From contig CAZCXH010000013.1 of NCBI GenBank assembly GCA_964502525.1, positions 1-52,852 of the forward strand: a stretch of DNA of 52,852 nt. Reading direction: 5' to 3'. The translations under genes were made by a program, and so were the position numbers. This DNA comes from DATLYB01 sp964502525 (GTDB taxonomy: Bacteria; Bacteroidota; Bacteroidia; Chitinophagales; CAIOSU01). How positions within the stretch are numbered: position 1 is the stretch's first letter; every line of letters starts with the position of its first letter. The notes under the pieces were generated by a model. It was given only the letters and a program-made list of their open reading frames with translations. It made no database searches and was not told where the DNA came from. This document shows, in pieces, positions 42,845 through 50,965 of this stretch.

Positions 42845-44185
42845 TTAAGCGTCCTTCCGTATTTCTGGCTGTTTGCTCTTTTTATACTCAGAAGGGGTAA
42901 GCCCGCTGAATTGCTTGAACAGGTTATTGAAGGTTGATTTTGAATTGAATCCGCAATCGTAGGCAATGGCGATGATGGTGTAATGGTCGTAGTTCGGGTT
43001 TTCCAGTCTTTTAATCACGGCTTTCAGCCGGAAATCATTTACATAAGAAAAAAAGTTTTTGCCGATATGGATATTCAGCAAATCCGTCAGTTCATTTTTT
43101 GAAAGGTTGATTTGTGAGGCAAGGTCATACAAAGTCAATTCGGCATTCAGATAGGGTTTTTCCTCTTCCATGTGCTTGTTGAGTTTGACAATCAGTTCCT
43201 GCGCGCGCTTTTCGGTGAACCGGTGTTTTGGCTCTTTTATTTCATTTCCGGCAAGCTCGTAACCATAGTCGTCCGGGGAGATGTTTGCTTCCCTCTCTTC
43301 CTTAACTCCTGTTTTTTCGTTAGCCATAAAAACCCCTGCCACTTCGATGCCATTCATTCCTTCCGGAACAGGCACCGGCACACTCTGCGCAATTTTGTGT
43401 TCCGTTTTTACTTCGGCATTGTTCGCAGCCACCGGTTCACTTGGCGGAAAATAATTCGACTCTTCTTTCACCGGAACGGGTTTGAACAGCGAAGGCTGGC
43501 GCACCCCGAAATAGCTGACGGCAAAAGCAATGATGGTAAGCCCGATATGCGAAAGCGTTGCCGTGTCAATCACTTTTTCATAAGAAAACGCGTTGATGCC
43601 GCCCGTGATGAAATGCACGATAAACAGCGCTCCGAAAAGTGACGGAATAAAATTGAGCCATATCAGTTTTAACTGGCGGGTCAGGTAGCTGAAATGCTGC
43701 ATCAGCCCTTTCCGGAACTGACGCAGCTTGACGAAGGTAAGTACGATGTAAGCAGCGATTGAGGTGAAGAATATCATCGCATACACCACGCGCACCGCCA
43801 GAAAACTGTCATTCTTAAAATAGGTAACGTCTGTGAAATTCACCATATCCTTAAAAAAAGCATAGTAAGCCACGGTGGACAGAATGAATGGCGTAAAATG
43901 CAGCAGGTCGCGGTAGTCGAAGCGGGGTTTCCGGTCAACGAGATAAACAGTGTACAGGTAAACATAAGGTCCGAAAGTGAGCGGAATGAGTCCCATTGAA
44001 ATTTCGAGGTCGAAAAATTCTCCGTACTCGGTATGCAACAGAAACATTACGAACTTCAGCGAGAAAGTGAGCAGGCAGGCAATCATGACACGGTCGTAAA
44101 TTGCCACGCGCTTTTTCGTAATCAGCACGAATGCCGCAAACAGCGATTGTGCAAGCCCGATATAAAGAATAGATTGAGAAAACAT
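42845..44185 (-). CDS. Membrane-bound AraC-family regulator
   Basis: 446 residues. The first about 240 residues hold six to seven membrane helices (for example FAAFVLITKKRVAIYDRVMIACLLTFSLKFVMFLL), followed by a linker rich in E, P and K. The C-terminal 100 residues are an AraC-type double helix-turn-helix: LYDLASQINLSKNELTDLLN and IAIAYDCGFNSKSTFNNLFKQFSGLTPSEYKKS. This type in Bacteroidota is thought to sense a membrane or lipid signal and control nearby genes. It lies directly upstream of the squalene synthase operon and is likely its regulator. Confidence 0.85.
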   Translation of the reverse strand: MFSQSILYIGLAQSLFAAFVLITKKRVAIYDRVMIACLLTFSLKFVMFLLHTEYGEFFDLEISMGLIPLTFGPYVYLYTVYLVDRKPRFDYRDLLHFTPFILSTVAYYAFFKDMVNFTDVTYFKNDSFLAVRVVYAMIFFTSIAAYIVLTFVKLRQFRKGLMQHFSYLTRQLKLIWLNFIPSLFGALFIVHFITGGINAFSYEKVIDTATLSHIGLTIIAFAVSYFGVRQPSLFKPVPVKEESNYFPPSEPVAANNAEVKTEHKIAQSVPVPVPEGMNGIEVAGVFMANEKTGVKEEREANISPDDYGYELAGNEIKEPKHRFTEKRAQELIVKLNKHMEEEKPYLNAELTLYDLASQINLSKNELTDLLNIHIGKNFFSYVNDFRLKAVIKRLENPNYDHYTIIAIAYDCGFNSKSTFNNLFKQFSGLTPSEYKKSKQPEIRKDA

Positions 44186-44190
44186 GAATG

Positions 44191-44658
44191 TTATTTCAGT
44201 CCGTACAAGCTTTTGTCAACAACCGGAGTCCAGATTCTTGTCTTGCCGAGGAAAAAAAGGATGCCGTAATAACCGGTCAGCCGCAGGTTACCGTTTTCGT
44301 CAGGCAGTATTTTAATCTCATAGTCATTTCCAGTTTGGTAGTTGTAATAGGTGCCATCGCGCCACGCATCGCTGCTCCATTTGAAGTCATATAAAACTGT
44401 AAGACCTTTCACCAACCGCGAGCGTTTTTCCGGCTCATCATTCATCACATCGCGCAAGGGCTGGCGATAACTGTCCAGAGAATCCGCCAGCCAAACAATG
44501 TCGCCCGATAATGTAGCATCCTCTTTTTGGTAAATCTTTACAATGACATTTCCAGTATCATTCATCCAATAGCCTGAGATATTGGATGATTGGCCGAAGT
44601 CAGGCGGAATCATGGCGGCAACGCTCAGGAAGGCGTTCAAAAATAATAATACACGCAT
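44191..44658 (-). CDS. DUF2147-like exported protein
   Basis: 155 residues. N-terminal signal peptide (VLLFLNAFLSVAAMIPPDFGQ). The pattern ISGYWMNDTGNVIVKIYQKEDATLSGDIVWLADS, then a glycine- and tryptophan-containing second half with DGTYYNYQTGNDYEIKILPDENGNLRLTGYYGI, matches DUF2147 proteins (small beta-barrel, lipocalin-like). Role unknown; a barrel that binds a hydrophobic ligand is possible. Five bases separate its stop from the AraC-type gene, so both may be in one transcript leading into the sterol genes. Confidence 0.75.
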   Translation of the reverse strand: MRVLLFLNAFLSVAAMIPPDFGQSSNISGYWMNDTGNVIVKIYQKEDATLSGDIVWLADSLDSYRQPLRDVMNDEPEKRSRLVKGLTVLYDFKWSSDAWRDGTYYNYQTGNDYEIKILPDENGNLRLTGYYGILFFLGKTRIWTPVVDKSLYGLK

Positions 44659-44822
44659 GACAAACTATTTTTTTGTAAGAAACGGTCGGCAATCTATGCT
44701 TAACCTGACAAAACACATTTAAAAACATCCGGGCAAAGTGCGAATAAATTTATCCGCACGTCCAGCTTTTATTTCCATTCCTGTCAGGTGTCAGTTGTAA
44801 CCTGAAAACGTTGCTCCGGCTC

Positions 44823-44830
44823 TACTTTTG
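44823..44830 (+). promoter_or_regulatory. -7 box before the oxidosqualene cyclase gene
   Basis: TACTTTTG fits TAnnTTTG and lies only five bases before the ATG at 44836, so the mRNA may be leaderless or nearly so. No well-spaced -33 TTG was found. The 177-base gap to the divergent DUF2147 gene holds the control region of both units. Confidence 0.4.
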
Positions 44831-44835
44831 AAAGT

Positions 44836-47097
44836 ATGTCGTCCCTGACTGAAATCAAGCCTAAAGATACCAAGGTGCGCCAAATAGAGGAATACTGGAA
44901 CTGCTGGAAGTTGAAAACTCACAACGGCAGGCAGGTATGGGAATTTGAACCCCCTCTTGATTTTAATGATTACAACGACCTGGCAAAGAATTTTCCGGAA
45001 GGGATGTCGCAGGCATTTGTCTTTGATAAAACCGACAATCCTAATTCAGGTGATAAGGTGTACAGAAATCAGGCGCTGAAAAATTTTCAGGAGTTCGCAT
45101 CAAACCGTATTGAAATTCCAACAAACATTCGTCAGCCGCTGCAAAAAGAAGCCTTCACTGCGGCATACAAGGGATGGAATTTTTACAAATCGCTTCAGAC
45201 GCAGGAAGGTCATTTCCCCGGAGATTATGGCGGACCGCTGTTTTTACTGCCCGGACTGATTATAGCTTCTTATGTAACCGAAACTCCATTTCCGCTTCCG
45301 CATCGGGAATTGATGAAACGCTACATGCTGAATCACCAGAATGCCGATGGCGGCTGGGGATTGCACATTGAGGGTGAGTCAACGATGTTCGGAACAGTGA
45401 TGCAGTATGTCGCGCTGCGTTTGCTGGGAATGAAAGCCGGTGAAGCATCGCTGGCGAAATCATCGGAATGGATTCACAGTCACGGAGGCGCGGCTGCAAT
45501 CCCTTCATGGGGAAAATTTTATCTGTCGGTTCTTGGTGTTTATGAATGGGACGGCTGCAACAGTTTGCTGCCCGAAATGTGGCTGTTACCCGAATCACTT
45601 CCAATCCATCCCTGGCGCTACTGGTGCCACAGCCGCATGGTGTACCTGCCGATGGCTTATTGCTACGGAAAAAGAGTAACGGGAAAAATCACTCCTCTTA
45701 TTAAAGAGTTGAGGTGCGAACTGTACACCGGTGAATACGAGAGCCTGAAGTGGAAGGACTTCAGAAACCGCATTGCAGACACGGATTCTTTTGCTCCGCA
45801 ATCACCTCTTCTGAAAATTCTGAATCGTTTCATCAACCATTATGAGCAGTTTCACAGCGTTACCGAAAGAAAACGCGCACTCGGTTTTATCCTTGAATAC
45901 ATCAACGCAGAAGATGAACAAACCGGCTATGTTGACATCGGACCGGTAAATCAAATTATAAACTCGCTTTGCGTGTGGAATTGCTACGGGAAAAATTCCA
46001 TGCAATTTCAAAAGCACGTTCAGCGGTGGAAAGACTATTTGTGGGTGGCTGAAGATGGAATGAAAATGAACGGCTATAACGGTTCGCAGCTTTGGGATAC
46101 GGCTTTTGCGATTCAGGCAATCACGGCTGGAGGATTAGAAAAATTTTTCCCCGGAGTAGTTGAGAAAGCCTACCACTATATGAATATTTCACAGGTACAG
46201 GAGGATGTTCCCCAGCGCGGCAAATTTTTCAGGCATATCTCAAAAGGGGGCTGGCCGTTTTCAACGCTTGCGCACGGCTGGCCTATTTCAGACTGCACGG
46301 CTGAGGGATTGAGCGCAGTGCTGAAAATTCACGAATCAAACGAATTCGGGGAAAATAATTCTCTGACTAAAATTTCAGAATCCAGACTATTTGATGCGGC
46401 CAACGTCATTCTTTCATTTCAAAATAAGGATGGAGGTTGGGCAACTTATGAGAACACAAGAGGCAAGCCGTGGCTGGAGTTGTTAAACCCTTCCGGGATT
46501 TTCGGGAAAATCATGATTGACTACTCCTACGTTGAATGTACTTCCGCCTGCATCCGCGCACTCTGCGAATTCAGGAAATACTTTCCGCAACATCGCACGC
46601 TTGAAATTGCACAGGCAATTAAAAGGGGAGTGGGCTTCATTAAATCTAAGCAGCTTCCCGATGGCTCGTGGCTTGGCTCGTGGGGCATTTGCTTCACGTA
46701 CGGAACATGGTTCGCAGTGGAAGGGTTGATTGCTGCGGGGGAAAACCCGGAAAACTTATGCATCCAGCGCGCATGTGAATTTCTGGTGTCGAAGCAAAAT
46801 GCAGATGGTGGCTGGGGCGAATCTTTTGAATCTTGCGTGCAGCAGAAATATGTTCCCCATAAAAATTCACAGGTCGTCAACACGGGTTGGGCACTGCTCG
46901 CATTGATGGCGGCAAATTACCGGGATAAAGATTCAATTGAAAAAGGAATCCGTTTTTTGATTCGGAAGCAACAGGCAAACGGAGATTGGCAGCAGGAAGG
47001 AATCTCCGGAGTGTTCAACGCCAACTGCATGATAACCTACACGGCTTACCGGAACGTGTTTCCGTTGTGGGCGTTGGGAAGGTATGTTGCTTATTGA
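44836..47097 (+). CDS. Oxidosqualene cyclase, cycloartenol synthase type
   Basis: 753 residues. Family hallmarks: GDYGGPLFLLPGLI, NHQNADGGWGLHIEG, STMFGTVMQYVALRLLG, PWRYWCHSRMVYLPM, YVDIGPVNQIINSLCVWNCYG, KFFRHISKGGWPFSTLAHGWPISDCTAEGL and several QW repeats (QNKDGGWATYENTRG, QNADGGWG). The catalytic acid is D486 in DCTAE, with the supporting cysteines C487 and C568. Squalene-hopene cyclases have DxDDTA instead, so the substrate is 2,3-oxidosqualene. Three product-determining positions are Y414 (GYNGSQ), H480 and I484 (HGWPISD). In Arabidopsis CAS1 these are Y410, H477 and I481, whereas lanosterol synthases have T, C/Q and V. The predicted product is cycloartenol. Divergent from the sterol operon. 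Confidence 0.95.
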   Translation: MSSLTEIKPKDTKVRQIEEYWNCWKLKTHNGRQVWEFEPPLDFNDYNDLAKNFPEGMSQAFVFDKTDNPNSGDKVYRNQALKNFQEFASNRIEIPTNIRQPLQKEAFTAAYKGWNFYKSLQTQEGHFPGDYGGPLFLLPGLIIASYVTETPFPLPHRELMKRYMLNHQNADGGWGLHIEGESTMFGTVMQYVALRLLGMKAGEASLAKSSEWIHSHGGAAAIPSWGKFYLSVLGVYEWDGCNSLLPEMWLLPESLPIHPWRYWCHSRMVYLPMAYCYGKRVTGKITPLIKELRCELYTGEYESLKWKDFRNRIADTDSFAPQSPLLKILNRFINHYEQFHSVTERKRALGFILEYINAEDEQTGYVDIGPVNQIINSLCVWNCYGKNSMQFQKHVQRWKDYLWVAEDGMKMNGYNGSQLWDTAFAIQAITAGGLEKFFPGVVEKAYHYMNISQVQEDVPQRGKFFRHISKGGWPFSTLAHGWPISDCTAEGLSAVLKIHESNEFGENNSLTKISESRLFDAANVILSFQNKDGGWATYENTRGKPWLELLNPSGIFGKIMIDYSYVECTSACIRALCEFRKYFPQHRTLEIAQAIKRGVGFIKSKQLPDGSWLGSWGICFTYGTWFAVEGLIAAGENPENLCIQRACEFLVSKQNADGGWGESFESCVQQKYVPHKNSQVVNTGWALLALMAANYRDKDSIEKGIRFLIRKQQANGDWQQEGISGVFNANCMITYTAYRNVFPLWALGRYVAY

Positions 47098-47113
47098 AAG
47101 ATTAGCATTCTGC

Positions 47114-47239
47114 TCAGGCAGCCCAGCTTTCCCTATCCAGACTTCTGAACTGAATCGCCTCAGCGAGGTGTTCCATTTTAATATCGGTGCTGTTTGCTAA
47201 ATCGGCAACGGTACGCGCTACTTTCAAAATGCGGACTTT
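47114..47239 (-). pseudogene. C-terminal remnant of ComM/YifB (Mg-chelatase-like)
   Basis: About 41 codons read VRILKVARTVADLANSTDIKMEHLAEAIQFRSLDRESW before the stop. This is the C-terminal end of the ComM/YifB AAA protein (typical form RILKVARTIADL..S..I...H..EAIQYRSLDR..W). The rest of the gene is missing, replaced by the start of the response regulator gene, whose start is at 47298. It marks a rearrangement or deletion break at about 47240. Confidence 0.75.
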
Positions 47240-47297
47240 GCGGTCTTTTGTGTCCAGGAAACAAATGTTAGCTTTATTTTTAGCGCTTAATACTGAT

Positions 47298-48641
47298 ATG
47301 AATAATGAGAAAATCCTGATCATAGACGATGAAGACAAGATTCGCAAACTTCTGTCCCGCATTCTTGAATTAGAAGGATTTGCGGTTGAAGATGCGCTCA
47401 ACGCCAAAGCAGCCTTAAAAAAATTAGAGCAGCAGGAGATGGATGTGGTGATTTGCGATGTAAAACTTCCCGATGCAAATGGTGTTGAGTTGACGAAGCA
47501 GATTAAAGAAAAATACCCGCTCACCGAAATCATAGTATTAACTGCTTTCGGCAATATCCCTGATGGAGTGCAGGCAATTAAGAATGGCGCATTTGATTAT
47601 CTGACCAAAGGAGACGAAAACAATAAAATCATTCCGCTCATCCATAAGGCAATGGACAGAGTTTCGCTGCAAAAGCGGCTGCAGCGCTTAGAAAAGCAAG
47701 TCGGCAAGAAATATTCCTTCGACAGCATTATTGGAAAATCAAAACAAATTCAGGAAGCAATTTCCCTTGCGGAAAAAGTGGCGGTTACAGATACTACCGT
47801 ATTGCTTCTGGGAGAAACCGGCACGGGCAAGGAAGTTTTCGCACAGGCGATTCACCACGCAAGTCAAAGAAAGACGCAATCGTTTGTTGCGATTAATTGC
47901 TCTGCGTTTGGAAAAGATTTGCTCGAAAGCGAATTGTTCGGACATAAAGCGGGCGCCTTCACCGGAGCAATCAAAGACAAGAAAGGGTTGTTTGAGGAGG
48001 CAAATAACGGAACGATTTTCCTTGATGAAATCGGAGAGATGTCATTGGATTTGCAGGCGAAGCTGCTGCGCGTGCTGGAAAGCGGGGAGTTTATCAAAGT
48101 GGGTGAATCGAAAGCCGCTAAAGTCAATGCCCGCATTATTGCGGCTACGAATCGTGAACTGAAAAAGGAAATTGAAGCAGGACGCTTCAGGCACGATTTA
48201 TTTTACCGCCTTGCGGTATTTCAAATCACCCTGCCCGCGTTACGCGAAAGAGCGACTGACATCGAACCGCTGGCAAAACATTTTGTTGAAATATTTTCTG
48301 CGAAAACAAAACAGCCTGTCAGAAAAATCACCAGCGAATATCTCGAAGCCTTGAAACGCCACCAATGGCAGGGCAACATCCGCGAATTGAAAAACTTGAT
48401 TGAGCGCAGCGTCATCATCGAAAACACGGAACAATTGACGGTGGGCAGCTTGCCGGTTGAAATGCAGGTTGCTTCTGATGATGGGAAACAACTTTCCGCA
48501 TTTTCGCTTGCCAGCGCGGAGAAACTGCACATCCGGAAAGTGCTCAACTACACCCACGGAAACAAAACCGAAGCATCGCGGCTGCTGAATATCGGGTTGA
48601 CTACGCTCTACAGAAAAATCGAGGAGTATAAATTGACATAG
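47298..48641 (+). CDS. Sigma-54-dependent response regulator (NtrC family)
   Basis: 447 residues from the ATG at 47298 (MNNEKILIIDDED); the upstream extension lies over the ComM remnant. Receiver domain: D54 in VICDVKLPD is the phosphorylation site. The sigma-54 AAA domain has GETGTGKE (Walker A), GAFTGA at 219-224 for contact with sigma-54, and FLDEIGEM (Walker B). A Fis-type helix-turn-helix ends the chain (VLNYTHGNKTEASRLLNIGLTTLYRKIEEY). No histidine kinase is adjacent, but the kdp operon with a sigma-54-type promoter lies directly downstream. Confidence 0.93.
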   Translation: MNNEKILIIDDEDKIRKLLSRILELEGFAVEDALNAKAALKKLEQQEMDVVICDVKLPDANGVELTKQIKEKYPLTEIIVLTAFGNIPDGVQAIKNGAFDYLTKGDENNKIIPLIHKAMDRVSLQKRLQRLEKQVGKKYSFDSIIGKSKQIQEAISLAEKVAVTDTTVLLLGETGTGKEVFAQAIHHASQRKTQSFVAINCSAFGKDLLESELFGHKAGAFTGAIKDKKGLFEEANNGTIFLDEIGEMSLDLQAKLLRVLESGEFIKVGESKAAKVNARIIAATNRELKKEIEAGRFRHDLFYRLAVFQITLPALRERATDIEPLAKHFVEIFSAKTKQPVRKITSEYLEALKRHQWQGNIRELKNLIERSVIIENTEQLTVGSLPVEMQVASDDGKQLSAFSLASAEKLHIRKVLNYTHGNKTEASRLLNIGLTTLYRKIEEYKLT

Positions 48642-48819
48642 ATTTCTGTAGGAACGCGTTACAACGGAAGCACGAAAAACCGGACTTGATGATCCTGTTT
48701 GGCAAAACAGATTTCATGATCATGCCATCAGAAACCGGGAAGAACTGGTAAGAATCAAAGATTACATCCGGGAAAATCCATTGCATTAGGATGAAGACGA
48801 AAATAATCCGTTGAATTTT
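48642..48819 (+). pseudogene. Remnant of a Y1/REP-associated transposase
   Basis: From 48691 one frame reads DPVWQNRFHDHAIRNREE, then LVRIKDYIRENPLH, a TAG stop, then DEDENNPLN. This is the C-terminal part of REP-associated tyrosine transposases (family form W Q..F.DH.IRN..EL..I..YI..NP..W..D). The expected tryptophan codon TGG after H has become TAG. The catalytic half is absent, so the gene is dead. Confidence 0.7.
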
Positions 48820-48850
48820 CTGCATGGCGTCCCTGCACCGAACCTGATAC

Positions 48851-48885
48851 ACCCTTCCAAAACGACCACTCACCCTTTCAAAACG
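48851..48885 (+). promoter_or_regulatory. Two direct repeats, candidate upstream activator sites for the kdp operon
   Basis: ACCCTTCCAAAACG at 48851 and ACCCTTTCAAAACG at 48872, 13 of 14 identical, start to start 21 bases (two helical turns). They lie about 130-165 bases before the predicted sigma-54 start at about 49016, the usual distance for NtrC-type activator sites. Confidence 0.55.
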
Positions 48886-48960
48886 GAAGGGTTTTACATC
48901 TGCCGGACTACCTTCAATAAATCCACCGAACCTCTTCAGCCCTTGTCCTTCAATCACTTG

Positions 48961-48981
48961 CAGACAAATATCGGTTGTCTG
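48961..48981. promoter_or_regulatory. Palindrome just upstream of the kdp promoter
   Basis: CAGACAA (48961-48967) and TTGTCTG (48975-48981) with a 7-base spacer. It ends nine bases before the -24 element. It may bind a regulator or be a simple hairpin. Confidence 0.4.
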
Positions 48982-48989
48982 TAATCCCC

Positions 48990-49005
48990 TGGCATTTGTT
49001 TGGCA
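48990..49005 (+). promoter_or_regulatory. Sigma-54 promoter of the kdp operon
   Basis: TGGCATTTGTTTGGCA against the consensus TGGCACGNNNNTTGCW: the -24 GG and -12 GC doublets are both present with exactly 10 bases between them. Start site expected near 49016. It sits 350 bases after a sigma-54-dependent regulator gene. Confidence 0.7.
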
Positions 49006-49030
49006 CTCCATGGAGCAAACAAATCAAAAA

Positions 49031-49114
49031 ATGGTAACGGCACTTTTAATTCTTTCAGGCGCGCTCTGCTTCGCTTTGTTTTTTAAATGCGTTGACTACT
49101 TCGAAAAAATATAA
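49031..49114 (+). CDS. Small single-pass membrane protein upstream of kdpF
   Basis: 27 residues from the ATG at 49031 (MVTALLILSGALCFALFFKCVDYFEKI); an ATG at 49010 would give 34, but the predicted sigma-54 start at about 49016 lies after it. One membrane helix is followed by a short charged end, DYFEKI. It ends five bases before kdpF and is likely translated with it. Its start resembles KdpF (MTALFII), so it may be a second small Kdp subunit. I know no name for it. Confidence 0.5.
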   Translation: MVTALLILSGALCFALFFKCVDYFEKI

Positions 49115-49119
49115 AAATC

Positions 49120-49197
49120 ATGACAGCACTGTTCATTATCGCAATGGGACTTTTTGGATACATCGTGTATGTATTGCTCAAGCCGGAAAAATTTTAA
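49120..49197 (+). CDS. kdpF: KdpF, small subunit of the K+-transporting ATPase
   Basis: 25 residues: MTALFIIAMGLFGYIVYVLL then KPEKF. One membrane helix and the conserved ending LLKPEKF, as in KdpF of other bacteria (Y..VLL.PE.F). It stabilises the KdpABC complex. Placed directly before kdpA, the usual order. Confidence 0.88.
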   Translation: MTALFIIAMGLFGYIVYVLLKPEKF

Positions 49198-49267
49198 TTG
49201 GTGAAAAGGGAAAGCGTGAGTATCAGGTTTTTTTACCTCTTACTTCTCACCCAAAAAACAATAATAA

Positions 49268-50956
49268 ATGAATACAGAAATTTCAGGCATCATAGCCATG
49301 TTCATCGGAACGCTGCTTCTGGCAATACCGTTTGGCAAATACATCGCAAATGTATATGCAGGAGAACGCACCCTGCTTGACCCGGTTTTCAATCCGATTG
49401 AAAAATTGTGTTTTAAACTGTCGGGAATCAATCCTCAAAATGAGATGACCTGGAAGCAACATTTGGTTGCCCTGCTTGCCATTAACCTGCTTTGGTTTTT
49501 GATGAGCATGTTCATATTAATGAATATGAGTTGGCTTCCGGTAAATCCGGATAATAATCCCAGCCAATCAGCCGACCTGGCATTCAATACCACTATTTCA
49601 TTTTTAGTGAACTGCAACCTGCAGCACTATTCAGGCGAAACCGGCATCAGTTATTTGGGACAACTGTGGCTCATGTTTCTGCAGTTTGTTACTGCCGGTA
49701 TAGGAATGGCGGCAGCCGCAGTTATCTTCAAAGCATTCAAAGAAAAATCCACCACCAGGCTTGGAAACTTTTACGATTACTTCTTAAAGTCATGCACCCG
49801 CATTTTATTGCCTGTTTCATTGGTTATAGCAATGATTCTGTTGTTTGAAGGCGCACCAATGACTTTTGAAGGCAAGGATACGATGATAACCATGCAGGGC
49901 GATACCGTTCAGGTTTCAAGAGGTCCGGTTGCAGCATTTGTTCCTATTAAGCATGTGGGGACAAACGGTGGCGGTTTCTTTGGCGCAAACAGCGCTCATC
50001 CGCTCGAAAATCCTTCTTACCTGACAAACATGGCAGAGATGTTTGCGCAGTTTATCATTCCCATGGCGATGGTGTTTGCATTTGGCTTCTTCATTCGGAA
50101 GAGAAAATTTGCAGGCATGATTTACGCTGTGATGACCATCGGGTTTTTCATGCTTGCCATTCCAAATATCATGATGGAAATGAAAGGAAATCCCGCGATT
50201 GCTGCTATGGGAATTGATAACTCAATGGGCGCCATGGAAGGGAAAGAAGTCCGTATTGGCGCAGCGGCATCCGGTTTTTGGAGTATTGTAACAACGGTGA
50301 TTTCAACGGGTTCGGTCAACTCTATGCACGATAGCACCATGCCGCTTTCCGGAATGAATGAAATGCTGGCAATGATGATCAATGCATTTTACGGTGGTGT
50401 TGGCGTAGGCATCCTGAATATATTCATCTTCATTATTCTGGCAGTATTTATCAGCGGTTTGATGGTTGGGAGAACGCCTGAATTTATGGGTAAAAAAATA
50501 GAAGCCCGGGAAATGAAAATTGCCATGATCGTTGCTTTGGCGCATCCGTTTATCATTCTCACGGGAACAGCGTTGGCTGCCGCATTTCCAACTGTCGGTT
50601 CATCAGCTATCAGCAACCCCGGCTTTCACGGCTTTAGTCAAATGCTATATGAATACACTTCATCGGCAGCCAATAACGGAAGCGGTTTCGAAGGATTGGG
50701 CGACAACACTCCCTGGTGGAACATTTCCACGGGAATAGTTCTGCTATTCGGCCGGTTCATACCCATAATTGGTCCTGTTGCCATTGCAGGCTTATTGGCA
50801 GAGAAAAAATACATTCCGGAAAGCGCGGGCACATTAAAAACAGATACGTTAACATTTGGACTAATGGTTTTTGCAGTAATAATGATTGTTGCCGCATTAT
50901 CATTTTTCCCTGCGTTGGCTTTGGGTCCGGTTGCCGAATATTTTTCACTGAAATAA
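49268..50956 (+). CDS. kdpA: KdpA, potassium-binding and translocating subunit
   Basis: 562 residues, about ten membrane helices. The selectivity-filter type loops of KdpA are visible: NTTISFLVNCNLQHYSGETG, GTNGGGFFGANSAHPLENP, a region with STGSVNSMHDSTMPLSG, and NNGSGFEGLGDNTPWWN. It binds K+ from the periplasm and passes it on with KdpB. Length and motif order are normal. Confidence 0.96.
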   Translation: MNTEISGIIAMFIGTLLLAIPFGKYIANVYAGERTLLDPVFNPIEKLCFKLSGINPQNEMTWKQHLVALLAINLLWFLMSMFILMNMSWLPVNPDNNPSQSADLAFNTTISFLVNCNLQHYSGETGISYLGQLWLMFLQFVTAGIGMAAAAVIFKAFKEKSTTRLGNFYDYFLKSCTRILLPVSLVIAMILLFEGAPMTFEGKDTMITMQGDTVQVSRGPVAAFVPIKHVGTNGGGFFGANSAHPLENPSYLTNMAEMFAQFIIPMAMVFAFGFFIRKRKFAGMIYAVMTIGFFMLAIPNIMMEMKGNPAIAAMGIDNSMGAMEGKEVRIGAAASGFWSIVTTVISTGSVNSMHDSTMPLSGMNEMLAMMINAFYGGVGVGILNIFIFIILAVFISGLMVGRTPEFMGKKIEAREMKIAMIVALAHPFIILTGTALAAAFPTVGSSAISNPGFHGFSQMLYEYTSSAANNGSGFEGLGDNTPWWNISTGIVLLFGRFIPIIGPVAIAGLLAEKKYIPESAGTLKTDTLTFGLMVFAVIMIVAALSFFPALALGPVAEYFSLK

Positions 50957-50965
50957 ATTAAAAAC

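Noticed and set aside
44836..47097. Squalene-hopene cyclase as identity of the cyclase
   Set aside because: The catalytic motif is DCTAE with paired cysteines, not DxDDTA, and a squalene epoxidase is in the cluster, so an oxidosqualene cyclase is the better call.
48601..49011. 136-codon minus-strand ORF between the regulator and kdp
   Set aside because: It is antisense to the transposase remnant and crosses the sigma-54 promoter and its upstream repeats; no family pattern.
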